A stretch of 64,000 nucleotides of DNA. It comes from Roseateles amylovorans. Lineage in GTDB: Bacteria > Pseudomonadota > Gammaproteobacteria > Burkholderiales > Burkholderiaceae_C. The stretch is taken from NCBI RefSeq assembly GCF_025398155.2, contig NZ_CP104562.2, forward strand, positions 3,348,001 through 3,412,000, written 5' to 3'. Shown here one piece after another: positions 8,944-17,040 of this stretch. Position numbers and translations under genes: made by a program. The notes under the pieces were generated by a model that did not search any database, was not told the origin of the DNA, and saw only the letters and a program-made list of their open reading frames with translations. The first letter of the stretch is position 1. Every line of letters starts with the position of its first letter.

Positions 8944-11900
8944 ATGAGCAAAGAAACCGATTGGATTGAACAGTTCACCGGCATGAGCCTCGTCGACGGC
9001 TCGGCCAAGCCGGGCACCACGAGCTTGGTCGACCAGGGTGAACACTTCGAGAAAAAGCGCCTGGCGCAACGCGCACTGCTGAGCGAGGTGCGCGAACGGC
9101 TGCAAGGCTTCAAGGCCGAGTTCCAGACCGCCATGTCCACCGAGATCAAGACGGGCCGGCTCAAGGGCCAGAAACTGCTGAACGACCGCAAGACCCAGCT
9201 CGACGAGATCGAAGCCGAGGACTTCACGGCCGACCAGTTGCAGCTCTCACCGGAGATCACCGCCGCCATCGCGCGAGGCACCGGTCTGGTGATCAACGAG
9301 AACGAGCGGCTGCGCAACGCCCGCTTCAGGCTGGGCGACGCTGACGAGCCGCTGTTCGGCCCGCAGGAGATCCAGGCGGAGTTCTGGACCCCGCTGATGC
9401 GCGAGCGCATCCTGCCGGAGACCTACATCCCGGCGATGTACTCCGAAACGCAGCAGATGCTGGACGCGACCAGCCAGCGCTATCTGGACGAGGTGGAGAA
9501 CCGCAAGGCGCAGGACGCGTTGACGCCCGCCGGCAGCCGGGGCGACGACCTGCTGGGCAGTGCCGCGGACCTGATGGACCTGAGCGGCCAGATGATCGAA
9601 AAGTTCGCGTTGGGCTCGCAGGAATTCCAACTCGCCACCACGATCCTGACCACCGGCGCCGCCGTGCTGCGGCAGGGCACCGAGGTCTATGGCCAGGTCA
9701 AGGACCGGCAATATGCCGACGCCTCGGCCGCCGGTCTGGACGTGATGGGCAGTCTCACCCAGACGGTGCTGGCGCAATGCGGCGTCGACAAGCCGACGAC
9801 GGACCTCGTGAAAGCCGCGTTCGGTGCGGGCCATGCGTCGATCGCGGCCGGGCAGGCATTTGCCCGTGGCGCGGAGGGCGTGGACGACGCCCTCACCGCG
9901 CTGGCCGAGGTGTGCGCCAAGGCGCTGGGCGTTGCGGCGTCGGCCACCGACGGCTCGACCCAGACCGGCCTGAGCCTGGCTGCGCGCGCCGTGCCGGACG
10001 CCTTCGTGGCGGCGGCCCAGGCCCGGGAGATCCGACGCAAGGTGGAGGACCAGGACTATGCCGGCGTCGCCGCCTGTCTGGGCGAGGCGATGAAGACGGC
10101 CTTGCAGTCCGCCCAAGCGCTGCGCGAGATCAAGATGACGCAGGGCAAAACCGAGCAGGAGGCCGCAGCCATCAGGGCCCAGCTGGGTGAGCAGACGCAA
10201 CGTCTCGGCGACCTCTTCGAACTGGGTGCGACGGTTGCCGAGCTCACGGTGAAGACCGCCATCGCTGCCCGGCGCGGCGAGTTCCTGGGCGCGCTGAACG
10301 AGCTGATCGGCGGCATCGCCGGTTCGTTGAACAAGACGCTGGTGGTGGCCGGGTTGCCACGAGACCAAGCCGGGATGATCGCGAACTGCTATCAGGCGGC
10401 GGCTTCAGCGCCTGCCGCGCTTCAGTGCCTCATGACCGATCCGCCCAAAGTGGACGCCGCGCTGAAGAAACTCAGTGGCGGCGTCGCCACCGCCTGCGCT
10501 CAGGCCGGCAACGACACCTTGTCCCGGCTGGGCTCCGGCCTGGCCGCGAGCCTGAACGCGGTGGCCACCGGGCTGCAGACCCATCAGTTCTTTGTCGAGA
10601 AGCAGTACGGAGAGGGCATTGAGGCCTTCGTCAACGGTGTGAAGCAGCAGCTCGACGTTGTTTTTCAGCTGGACGGCGGTCAGGATGCGGAGATTGAGAA
10701 GGGCGGGGAAGAAGGGGATGGCGGGGCGCTGGATCTGCTCGGCGGGACCGACAATGCCGACGTCACCGCGGACGACGACACGCCGGCCGAGATCGGCGCC
10801 GAGGCCGCAGCGAATGCGGTCTCCGACCTGCTGCTGGAACTCAAGGCCGCTGCCGGCGGCGCTGCTGCGGAGCAGAGTCGCCAGGCCTTGCAAAAAGCCC
10901 AGTCCGAGCTCATCAAGAGGAGGGCCGACGCAAGACGCAGCGCCGACGAGGACGAGGCTGCCCGGATCCTGGCGGAGGCGCAGGCTGAGCTGAAGGCTTT
11001 GTCTGGCGCTCAGGAGGCTGCCGCGGAGGCGTCCAGCATCGACGCGCTGATCGCCAAGATGGCGCGCGATCGACTGGTGTGGCAACTCGCGCAGCAGATC
11101 GCCGAAGGCGGCGCCGCTTTCCTGGCCAAGTTCGTTCCAGCGCTGGGTGCCGTGGGCGCCGGCATCAAGCTGGCGGCGAGCCTGCATGCCGCGGGCCTGC
11201 GCGCGCAGCAGCTCCACCGCTGGATGCAGCTGCAGGACGATTTCGAGGCGGCGCAGAGTGCGCTCGCCTCGTCGTCGCGCAACTTCGTCAAGAACCAGGG
11301 AGACCAGCTGGCACATCACGCCGCTCAGGCACTCTGGGCTGCGGCTGAACTCGCCGGGGCGAGCGGAGCGGCGGGCCCGGCCGGCACGATCGTCTCTGCC
11401 GTGGCCACCGCGGGCAGCACCATGCAGGCGATCATCGAGCAGCACAGGGATCGTGAGGCGCTGGAGGCCGCCTGGCAGGTCATCGCCAGGGCGCTCCGCA
11501 ACCCTGGCAACCGCAAGCTGGGCCTTCAGGCGCGCGCGCTGAACGGCTCGCTGGCGAAGTATTCGATGGCCTGGGGGGCGGTGGAGCTGAAAGACCCCTT
11601 GGCCCGGAACGCGATGAAGGCCTGCGACCTCAACGAAGCGTCGCTCAACAACGAGGATTCGAACGTGGACAAGGTGGTCGCGTATCTGGAGTCGTTCTAC
11701 GAGGACGATCCCCAGCTGTACCGCGAACTCGACGAGGCGCCGGGCTGGATGCCGCGTGACCTGACGCTGAATCTGGCGTCCTGGGCGCGGCTGAAGCGCC
11801 AGGCCGAGACCCACGCACAACTGAGCCCGGTCGAGACCGGTCATATCGACGGCTGGCTCGCCCTGTACGAGTCACAGAGCGACGACGACACGCCCGCACA

Positions 11901-12288
11901 GCGCACGGAGGCGGCGCGCAAGGCGTGGTCGGCCGCGCTGACAGCCGAGCGTGACCGCGCGCCGGACGGGCAACGTCCGGCAATTCCCGAGGCCGAGCAG
12001 CAGGCGCTCGGCGCTGCGCTGACGGCACAGCTTGATGCGGTCAGGGCGCGTATCGATCTGCTGGTGCGGCTTGAAGGCGGCTTCAAGGCGCACCAGCCGG
12101 TCCGGAAGACGGAGAACCCGGTACAAGCCCAGGCTGACGCGGCCGCCATGGGGCATGCCGTCTCGTTGCTGGCCCGGCAGGCCGCCAAGGCCGCCGAGGC
12201 GCTTCGGCGGGAACAGACTGCGCTGGCAGGGCAGCTTGGCGAGCTCAACCGCCAAGCGACGCCGGTGGGAGCGCGGGCCGCGGCCTGA
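8944..12288 (+). CDS. Giant Ala-rich helical protein with hydrophobic central segments (third of three-gene cluster)
   Basis: 1114 aa. The N-terminus (MSKETDWIEQFTGMSLVDG) carries no signal. Residues 1-190 are helical and polar, and residues about 200-560 are Ala/Gly-rich amphipathic helices. An acidic, low-complexity linker lies near 575-625 (EIEKGGEEGDGG, ADDDTPAEIGAEAAANAV). Residues 720-860 contain several strongly hydrophobic, Ala/Gly-rich stretches (AAFLAKFVPALGAVGAGIKLAASLHAAG; GAAGPAGTIVSAVATAGS) that resemble pore-forming or membrane-inserting helices. The C-terminal 250 residues are polar again. Soluble flanks around a buried hydrophobic hairpin are seen in some effectors and pore-formers, but no family is recognised. 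It lies 27 bp after the coiled-coil gene, and an intergenic region follows it. Confidence 0.65.
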   Translation: MSKETDWIEQFTGMSLVDGSAKPGTTSLVDQGEHFEKKRLAQRALLSEVRERLQGFKAEFQTAMSTEIKTGRLKGQKLLNDRKTQLDEIEAEDFTADQLQLSPEITAAIARGTGLVINENERLRNARFRLGDADEPLFGPQEIQAEFWTPLMRERILPETYIPAMYSETQQMLDATSQRYLDEVENRKAQDALTPAGSRGDDLLGSAADLMDLSGQMIEKFALGSQEFQLATTILTTGAAVLRQGTEVYGQVKDRQYADASAAGLDVMGSLTQTVLAQCGVDKPTTDLVKAAFGAGHASIAAGQAFARGAEGVDDALTALAEVCAKALGVAASATDGSTQTGLSLAARAVPDAFVAAAQAREIRRKVEDQDYAGVAACLGEAMKTALQSAQALREIKMTQGKTEQEAAAIRAQLGEQTQRLGDLFELGATVAELTVKTAIAARRGEFLGALNELIGGIAGSLNKTLVVAGLPRDQAGMIANCYQAAASAPAALQCLMTDPPKVDAALKKLSGGVATACAQAGNDTLSRLGSGLAASLNAVATGLQTHQFFVEKQYGEGIEAFVNGVKQQLDVVFQLDGGQDAEIEKGGEEGDGGALDLLGGTDNADVTADDDTPAEIGAEAAANAVSDLLLELKAAAGGAAAEQSRQALQKAQSELIKRRADARRSADEDEAARILAEAQAELKALSGAQEAAAEASSIDALIAKMARDRLVWQLAQQIAEGGAAFLAKFVPALGAVGAGIKLAASLHAAGLRAQQLHRWMQLQDDFEAAQSALASSSRNFVKNQGDQLAHHAAQALWAAAELAGASGAAGPAGTIVSAVATAGSTMQAIIEQHRDREALEAAWQVIARALRNPGNRKLGLQARALNGSLAKYSMAWGAVELKDPLARNAMKACDLNEASLNNEDSNVDKVVAYLESFYEDDPQLYRELDEAPGWMPRDLTLNLASWARLKRQAETHAQLSPVETGHIDGWLALYESQSDDDTPAQRTEAARKAWSAALTAERDRAPDGQRPAIPEAEQQALGAALTAQLDAVRARIDLLVRLEGGFKAHQPVRKTENPVQAQADAAAMGHAVSLLARQAAKAAEALRREQTALAGQLGELNRQATPVGARAAA

Positions 12289-12539
12289 TATGTCCCGCGA
12301 CGTTTCCCGTCAACGGTGCGCACGCGCGTTCGCCTTGCCTGACCGCGTCTGACCGCGTCTGACGGGTCAGGTCGCCGTTCAACGCCTCCCGGTGCCGGCT
12401 GTCGCTCTTCCGAGGGTTTGCGAGTGACCGCGCCGCCGTCAGAATGGTTGAGCGCAGCAGCGGGAGCCGCTGGATGCCAGCGGCTCATTGCAGTCTGGCG
12501 CACACGTTCGCTTTGAAAATCTCTTTCAAGGACACCCAA
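12289..12539 (+). other. Intergenic region upstream of the catalase-like gene
   Basis: It contains two exact copies of GACCGCGTCT (12341-12350 and 12351-12360) followed by GACGGGTCAG. The sequence before 12540 (CTCTTTCAAGGACACCCAAA) supplies an AAGGA ribosome-binding site 7-8 nt before the ATG, which supports that start over upstream in-frame codons. Confidence 0.5.
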
Positions 12540-13532
12540 ATGCATGCTCATCTCTTCGCGCTGACCATGATCGCAGCCGCGACCAGTGGCTCCGCCTTTG
12601 CACAAGTCGACCCAACGAAGCTTGTCGATGCTCAGGAAGTCGTCGGTGGCAAGTTCGAGGGATACCGACGCTCGGGCGCCAAGGGCGTCTGCGCCACGGC
12701 GGAGTTTGTGGGCAGCCAGCAGGGTCGCGTGCTGAGCACGGCATCTGCGTTCAGCGGCAAGCCCGTGCCGGTGATCGTTCGTTTCTCTGTAGGCGGTGGC
12801 AACCCCATGGCGCCTGACAACACCCGAGGCCAGCGCAACTTGGCGCTGCAGTTCGACTTGCCAAAGGGCGAGGTCTGGCAGATGGGCAACATTTCAGCCC
12901 CGGTCTTCGGAGCGGCCACGCCGGAGCAGTTCTTGGGCAGGCTGGAGTCCCTTCAGCCTGACCCCGAAACCAAGAAGGCCAACCCGGAGAAAGTCAAGGC
13001 GTTCGCTGACGCCAACCCGGAGGTCCTGCTGCAGGGCAAGTACTTCGCCAGCCAACCGGTGCCTGCCAGCTACGGTGCGGTGAACTATTGGGGGGTGCAC
13101 ACCTTCGGCTTCGTGGACGCCAAAGGCAAGAAGCAGTTCGGTAAATGGATTTTCGAGCCGGTGGGAGGCCTTGAGAACCTCACTGACGATGAGGCGAAGG
13201 CAAAGGGAGCCCAGTTCCTGTTTGACGAGCTGCGCCAGCGAGTGGCTGCAGGCACTGTGGCCTTTGACTTCAACCTGCAACTGGCTGAGCCAGGCGACGA
13301 ACTCGACAGCGCCGTGAAGCCTCTTCCCGACGCCCGCAAGAAGGTCAATCTGGGCCGGCTGACGATCAAGTCGGTCGCTCCCGACGCCACGGGCGCGTGT
13401 TTGACGATCATGTACAACCCGCTCGTGCTGCCGAAAGGTGTCGAGGCCGGTCGCGATCCGATGCTCGCCGCTCGCGCGGCTCCCTACGCGGTATCGCTGG
13501 GCCGACGACTGACGGAAGGGGCCAAGCAGTAG
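12540..13532 (+). CDS. Periplasmic catalase-like heme protein (SrpA / catalase-related peroxidase type)
   Basis: 330 aa from the ATG at 12540, which has an AAGGA box upstream and a Sec signal peptide (about residues 1-21, ending SAFA). The body follows the small-catalase pattern: 'GKFEGYRRSGAKGVCATAEF', 'PVIVRFSVGGGNPMAPD', 'RNLALQFDLPKGEVWQMGN', 'PVFGAATPEQFLGRL'. This matches the catalase-related peroxidase family of about 330-350 aa, whose members reduce peroxides with heme b. The position that is His in the usual N-H-A-K-G motif reads Gly here (SGAKG, about residue 46), so the distal catalytic His appears to be missing. It may bind heme without normal catalase activity, or act like the allene-oxide-type relatives. 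It is monocistronic and ends at a hairpin region shared with the convergent gene. Confidence 0.8.
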   Translation: MHAHLFALTMIAAATSGSAFAQVDPTKLVDAQEVVGGKFEGYRRSGAKGVCATAEFVGSQQGRVLSTASAFSGKPVPVIVRFSVGGGNPMAPDNTRGQRNLALQFDLPKGEVWQMGNISAPVFGAATPEQFLGRLESLQPDPETKKANPEKVKAFADANPEVLLQGKYFASQPVPASYGAVNYWGVHTFGFVDAKGKKQFGKWIFEPVGGLENLTDDEAKAKGAQFLFDELRQRVAAGTVAFDFNLQLAEPGDELDSAVKPLPDARKKVNLGRLTIKSVAPDATGACLTIMYNPLVLPKGVEAGRDPMLAARAAPYAVSLGRRLTEGAKQ

Positions 13533-13538
13533 TGCAGT

Positions 13539-13597
13539 TGGCCGTGCGTGGCGCACGGCCAGGAAGACGGCGAGACGCCGCATGTGAGGCGTCTTCC
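13539..13597 (+). terminator. Two hairpins between convergent genes
   Basis: A perfect 9-bp stem TGGCCGTGC / GCACGGCCA (13539-13547 and 13553-13561, loop GTGGC) is followed by a second stem GGAAGACG / CGTCTTCC (13562-13569 and 13590-13597). They lie between the stops of the catalase-like gene and the reverse-strand lipoprotein gene and could serve both strands. No long T-tract is visible. Confidence 0.6.
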
Positions 13598-13599
13598 GC

Positions 13600-14148
13600 T
13601 CATCGCCGGACTGAGCCCAGAAAGGAGAGGGCGGATTCTCCAGGTGCCGGCACTGCGGCGTCCGCGGTCATGACGAAGCGATAACGCACTGGCGGGCTAC
13701 CGGTGGTTGCCGTCAGCTCTGCCGGAACGCCCAAGTTCTGCGCCTCCGCCCATTCCAACGACAGTTCGGGCGTCCGACCAACGAAGCTTGCTTTCAGGTC
13801 AACATCGTGGAGCCACGCCGCCGCAGAGGCGGATACTTGGACCACAAGCGGCGTTGAAAGCTGGTTGAAGCGGAGTTCGGTCGCTTTGCCGGGCAGCACC
13901 GTGGCGCTTTGCTGCTGCGGCTTCTCATCGTTCACGGCGATCTGTATGGTGACTTGATAGGCGAGCGGGGCGCGAGCTTGGTGGGCCGTGGGTGTGCAAC
14001 TGCTCGTCATCAGGACCAGCGGCAGCACCAGGGCGACCACGAGAATGACACGGGCGGTGTCGCCCCGATGATGCGGAGGGCGTCGCACGCTTTGAGGGCG
14101 GAAATGGCGGGATAAGCGGGATAGGCGGGATTGGAATTTGGACATCAT
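13600..14148 (-). CDS. Small lipoprotein of unknown function
   Basis: 182 aa from the ATG at 14148 (an adjacent ATG at 14145 is also possible). A GGAGG box lies about 9 nt upstream on the reverse strand, which decides this start over the longer open frame that runs back into IS sequence. The N-terminus is basic (MMSKFQSRLSRLSRHFRPQ), followed by a hydrophobic run (VILVVALVLPLVLM) and TSSC, a plausible lipobox with the lipidated Cys near residue 55. The unusually long basic stretch before the hydrophobic core makes an internal start possible. The mature part is beta-rich ('YQVTIQIAVNDEKPQQQSATVLPGKATELRFNQ'). It resembles small periplasmic lipoproteins with one beta-sandwich; no named family is recognised. 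Confidence 0.6.
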   Translation of the reverse strand: MMSKFQSRLSRLSRHFRPQSVRRPPHHRGDTARVILVVALVLPLVLMTSSCTPTAHQARAPLAYQVTIQIAVNDEKPQQQSATVLPGKATELRFNQLSTPLVVQVSASAAAWLHDVDLKASFVGRTPELSLEWAEAQNLGVPAELTATTGSPPVRYRFVMTADAAVPAPGESALSFLGSVRR

Positions 14149-14378
14149 CAGCTGCAACCTCCACTTGTCACTCTGCAGAGGGTGAACGGTCGCGTATATC
14201 CCTCCCGAGAGGGATGCGGCGCTTGCTGAGATGCTCATGCCTGCGGACCTGCCAGGCTTGGGTCGCCGGCGGCGCACATTAGCTCTGCGCTTCGGGTACC
14301 TGTGCTTTGGCGCGCCAGCCTTCCTCGTGACGCTTACGGGGGTAATCCCCCCGAAATCCACCGCTCCGAGAAGTAGAG

Positions 14379-14628
14379 CTATGCGGCCATGGCCAGCCGT
14401 TGTTTCGGGGTGATGCCGCCCAAGGCCGTGTTCGGGCGCTCATGGTTGTAGCGCCACATCCATTGCGTGGCGAACTCCTGGACCTCGTCAAGGTCCGACC
14501 AATGGTACTGCGACAGCCACTCGTAGCGGACCGTCCTGTTGAAGCGCTCCACGTAGGCATTCTGTTGAGGCTTGCCGGGCTGAATGTGCTCGATGTGGGG
14601 CGGCGGCAGAGGTGTCTGCTGCCTCAAA
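14379..14628 (-). pseudogene. IS3-family transposase OrfB, C-terminal remnant
   Basis: The frame encodes the conserved tail of an IS3-type DDE transposase: 'HIQPGKPQQNAYVERFNRTVRYEWL', then 'FATQWMWRYNHERPNTALGGITPKQRL', ending MAA. The E of 'NAYVERFN' is the catalytic Glu. Everything N-terminal to about 'HIEH' is missing, including the first two catalytic Asp, because the frame runs into the deaminase fragment at about 14600-14628. The IS 3' end probably lies near 14340, where a GGGGG-type terminal sequence is seen. The fragment cannot transpose on its own. Confidence 0.85.
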
Positions 14629-15037
14629 GATGCAAGCCATCACCACGGCGGAGGCTCGCACCATCGTCGGAGGGGCAAATTGCCCACGCACAGGACCTGT
14701 TGGCGTTGTTCCCAAGAGACACAACGCGAACGCGTTGGTTCGAGATGCCGACGGTAATATCGTCGGGCACCAACGATTCGTCAGTGGAAACATGACACCA
14801 GAAGAAGCTGCAGTGGGTGGCGGCTTCCGAGGGCCAACAAACGCGACGCATACAGAAGCACGCGCTACGACACAGATGGAAATTCCTCAAGGAGGTTCCA
14901 TGACCATCACTGGTCAGAAAGTACCGTGCACACACTGCCGGGGCTATATGAACAGAGCTGCCTATGCTAATGATGCAACCATCAAATACCAATGGCGTGA
15001 AGATGGCAAAACCAAAACGTGGACTACCAAGAAATGA
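14612..15037 (+). pseudogene. Polymorphic-toxin deaminase domain (Pput_2613-like), N-terminally truncated
   Basis: 141 aa open frame from a GTG at 14612. The recognizable domain begins near residue 12, and the frame upstream is IS3 DNA, so the carrier (for example Rhs or another secreted toxin backbone) is lost. The zinc-dependent deaminase signature is intact: H80-T-E82 (ATHTEARA) and P-C106-T-H-C109, followed by 'MNRAAYANDATIKYQWREDGKTKTW'. The pattern fits the Pput_2613-type bacterial toxin deaminases, which modify cytosine in nucleic acid; the exact substrate cannot be read from sequence. Its stop overlaps the ATG of the next gene (ATGA), the usual toxin-immunity arrangement. The original start and secretion domains are absent, so it is probably an orphan tip rather than an active effector. 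Confidence 0.75.
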
Positions 15038-15384
15038 CTGAACTAAAAAAGCTTGTCGAATTCGTTTCCGTTGAGCAAGAAGATGATGTGAACTATGTCT
15101 TCTTCGTCTTCCCGGTTGAAGAGGGCAGTGACCAAGAAGGCCTGCAGTTCCAATGGGCGGATAGCGAGGCAACAGTTGATGGTCTTTACATGGAGCTTGG
15201 TGACCAATTTACTGGGGCGTATGGGAAAGTCTCAGCAATCGAACAACGAGGGGAGGTCGTCGTCGTGTCGCGCACGGCGACTGCTGAACTTCCCTTTACC
15301 GAGCTACGCTTGGACTGCACTGCAATCGACAAAGAATTGGTCAAGACCGCAGTCGATAAGGTGGCGTCGGTACTTGCACGCTGA
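15034..15384 (+). CDS. Probable immunity protein for the deaminase toxin
   Basis: 116 aa from the ATG at 15034, which overlaps the toxin stop codon; an earlier in-frame ATG at 15019 lies inside the toxin. It is acidic and beta-rich ('EDDVNYVFFVFPVEEGSDQEGLQFQWAD', 'YGKVSAIEQRGEVVVVSRTATAELPF') with no membrane segment, like the small acidic immunity proteins of the Imm families coded next to toxin deaminases. The family number cannot be fixed from sequence alone. The GC content is clearly lower than in the chromosomal genes to the left, in keeping with horizontal spread of toxin tips. The assignment rests mainly on position and overlap. Confidence 0.65.
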   Translation: MTELKKLVEFVSVEQEDDVNYVFFVFPVEEGSDQEGLQFQWADSEATVDGLYMELGDQFTGAYGKVSAIEQRGEVVVVSRTATAELPFTELRLDCTAIDKELVKTAVDKVASVLAR

Positions 15385-15446
15385 CCGCTAATTGGTGGAA
15401 GGGAGGCAGTCAGGAGGGCTGTGCTTGCAGCGCTTTTCCATGAAAC

Positions 15447-15480
15447 GGCGGACCTGTCAGAACTTTCGTGTGTGAGGCAT
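15447..15480 (+). repeat. IS256 left terminal inverted repeat
   Basis: It begins GGCGGACCTGTCAG and pairs with the inverted right copy at 16804-16837. Exact outer limits are uncertain by a few bases. Confidence 0.7.
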
Positions 15481-15502
15481 AGCATGTCGACAAGGAGCAT
15501 GA

Positions 15503-16756
15503 ATGCCACGCAAGACGAAACCCGCTGCTGGGGCGGACAAGACCCCGGTCCAGTTCTCAGCTGAAGCACTGGAGCAATTGATCCCGGGGCCGGTCACACC
15601 TGCTGAGCTGGAGAATATCTTCCAGCACTTCAAGAAGGCGGTTCTGGAGCGGGCGCTGGGCGCCGAGATGAGCCACCACCTGGGCTACAAGCCGGGCGAG
15701 GAGAAGCCTGAGGGCGCGCCGGCCAATCACCGCAACGGCGAGGGATCCAAGACGGTCGTGACGGATGTCGGCGCGCTGCGCATCGACGTGCCGCGCGACC
15801 GGGAAGGCAGCTTTGAGCCGCAGATCATTGGCAAGCACGAGCGCCGCTTCACCGGGTTCGACGACAAGATCATTGCGATGTACGCGCGCGGAATGACGGT
15901 GCGCGAGATTCAGGGCTTTCTCGCCGAGATGTACTCGGTGGATGTCTCCCCGGACCTCATCAGCCGGGTCACGGACGAGGTGATCAGCGAGGTCACGGCC
16001 TGGCAGACCCGGCCGCTGGAATCGATGTACCCGGTGGTGTTCTTCGACGCGCTGCGCGTGAAGATCCGGGAGGACGCGGTCGTGCGCTCCAAGGCCGTGT
16101 ACTTGGCGCTGGGGGTGCTGCCGGACGGCACGCGCGACATCCTGGGCATCTGGATCGAGAACACCGAGGGCGCCAAGTTCTGGATGAAGGTCTTCAACGA
16201 CCTGAAGACGCGCGGCGTCAACGACATCCTGATTGCGGTCACCGACGGGCTCAAGGGCATGCCTGAGGCGCTGGGAGCGGTGTTCCCGGCCACGACCTTG
16301 CAGACCTGCATCGTCCACTTGATCCGCAACAGTCTGGACTTCGCCAGTTGGAAGGATCGCAAGGCGCTGGCCACAGCGATCAAGCCGATTTACCAGGCCG
16401 TGAGTGCCGAGGCGGCCCAGGCCGCGCTGGACGAGTTTGAAGCTGGCGACTGGGGGCGCAAGTTCCCCACCGTCGTCAGCGCCTGGCGGCGGGCCTGGGA
16501 TAAGGTCATCCCGTTCTTCGCGTTCCCGCCGGAGGTCAGGCGAGTGATCTACACGACCAACGCCATCGAGAGCATCAATGCGCGACTGCGCAAGATCATC
16601 AAGACCCGGGGCCACTTCCCCAGTGACGATGCCGCCACCAAGCTCATCTGGCTGGCGCTGCGCAACATCACCGAAGACTGGGGGCGGGCGGCCCACAACT
16701 GGAAATCGGCGATGAACCAGTTCGCGATCCTCTACGAAGATCGATTCACGAGATAG
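15503..16756 (+). CDS. IS256-family transposase
   Basis: 417 aa, full length for the family (about 400). It shows the family hallmarks: N-terminal 'LERALGAEMSHHLGYKPGE', 'NHRNGEGSKTVVTDVGALRIDVPRDREGSFEPQIIGKHERR', 'MYARGMTVREIQGFLAEMY'. The catalytic block has Asp in 'VVFFDALRVKIRE' and in 'DGLKGMPEAL', then 'QTCIVHLIRNSLDF', and the Glu in 'YTTNAIESINARLRK'. All three DDE residues are present and no frameshift is seen, so the protein could be active. An AAGGAG box lies just upstream of the start. It is the only gene inside the element. Confidence 0.95.
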   Translation: MPRKTKPAAGADKTPVQFSAEALEQLIPGPVTPAELENIFQHFKKAVLERALGAEMSHHLGYKPGEEKPEGAPANHRNGEGSKTVVTDVGALRIDVPRDREGSFEPQIIGKHERRFTGFDDKIIAMYARGMTVREIQGFLAEMYSVDVSPDLISRVTDEVISEVTAWQTRPLESMYPVVFFDALRVKIREDAVVRSKAVYLALGVLPDGTRDILGIWIENTEGAKFWMKVFNDLKTRGVNDILIAVTDGLKGMPEALGAVFPATTLQTCIVHLIRNSLDFASWKDRKALATAIKPIYQAVSAEAAQAALDEFEAGDWGRKFPTVVSAWRRAWDKVIPFFAFPPEVRRVIYTTNAIESINARLRKIIKTRGHFPSDDAATKLIWLALRNITEDWGRAAHNWKSAMNQFAILYEDRFTR

Positions 16757-16803
16757 ACCCGTAAGATCTCGATGCGCTTCACGAATTCAGTGAAGGCTCA
16801 ATG

Positions 16804-16837
16804 AGCCTTACACACGGAAATTCGGACAGGCCCGCCC
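16804..16837 (-). repeat. IS256 right terminal inverted repeat
   Basis: Its reverse complement begins GGCGGGCCTGTCCG, matching the left end with scattered mismatches. It also supplies the false C-terminus of the interrupted istB frame. Confidence 0.7.
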
Positions 16838-17040
16838 ATCTGGATGCGGCGCTCGTCCTTGCGTGCCACCTCGGCGGCGCACAGCAGTTGCAGCGCCTCG
16901 CGCAGCGTCATGTCGGCGCGAGAGGCCTGATCCAGCAGCGTGTCGAGCTGGTCGCGGATGGCGGTCAGCTTCAGCCGCGTCAGCATGCCGTCGAGTTCGT
17001 CCACAGGCATGGCTTGTTCGGTCTTCTTGACGCGTGCCAT
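16838..17040 (-). pseudogene. istB: istB N-terminal fragment
   Basis: It starts with ATG at 17040 overlapping the istA stop (TAATG). The reading 'MPVDELDGMLTRLKLTAIRDQLDTLLDQASRADMTLREALQLLCAAEVARKDERRIQM' is the standard IstB N-terminus. After IQM the frame enters the IS256 terminal repeat and ends at a false stop at 16798. The AAA+ ATPase core (Walker A/B) that helps the IstA transposase is entirely missing, so the gene is dead. Confidence 0.85.

Larger units (their letters stand above)
15447..16837 (+). mobile_element. Complete IS256-family insertion sequence
   Basis: A single transposase gene is flanked by imperfect terminal inverted repeats. The left end begins GGCGGACCTGTCAGAACTTT (15447) and the reverse complement of the right end begins GGCGGGCCTGTCCGAATTTC (16837 inward). 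About 28 of 34 terminal bases agree by eye. The right end cuts an IS21-family istB gene. No 8-bp target duplication could be seen when both flanks were compared (left flank CCATGAAAC, right flank CATCTGGAT), so the element may have been brought here by rearrangement. Confidence 0.85.

Noticed and set aside
7150..9105. Reverse-strand 651-aa frame
   Set aside because: Same reason: shadow spanning two forward genes and their gap.
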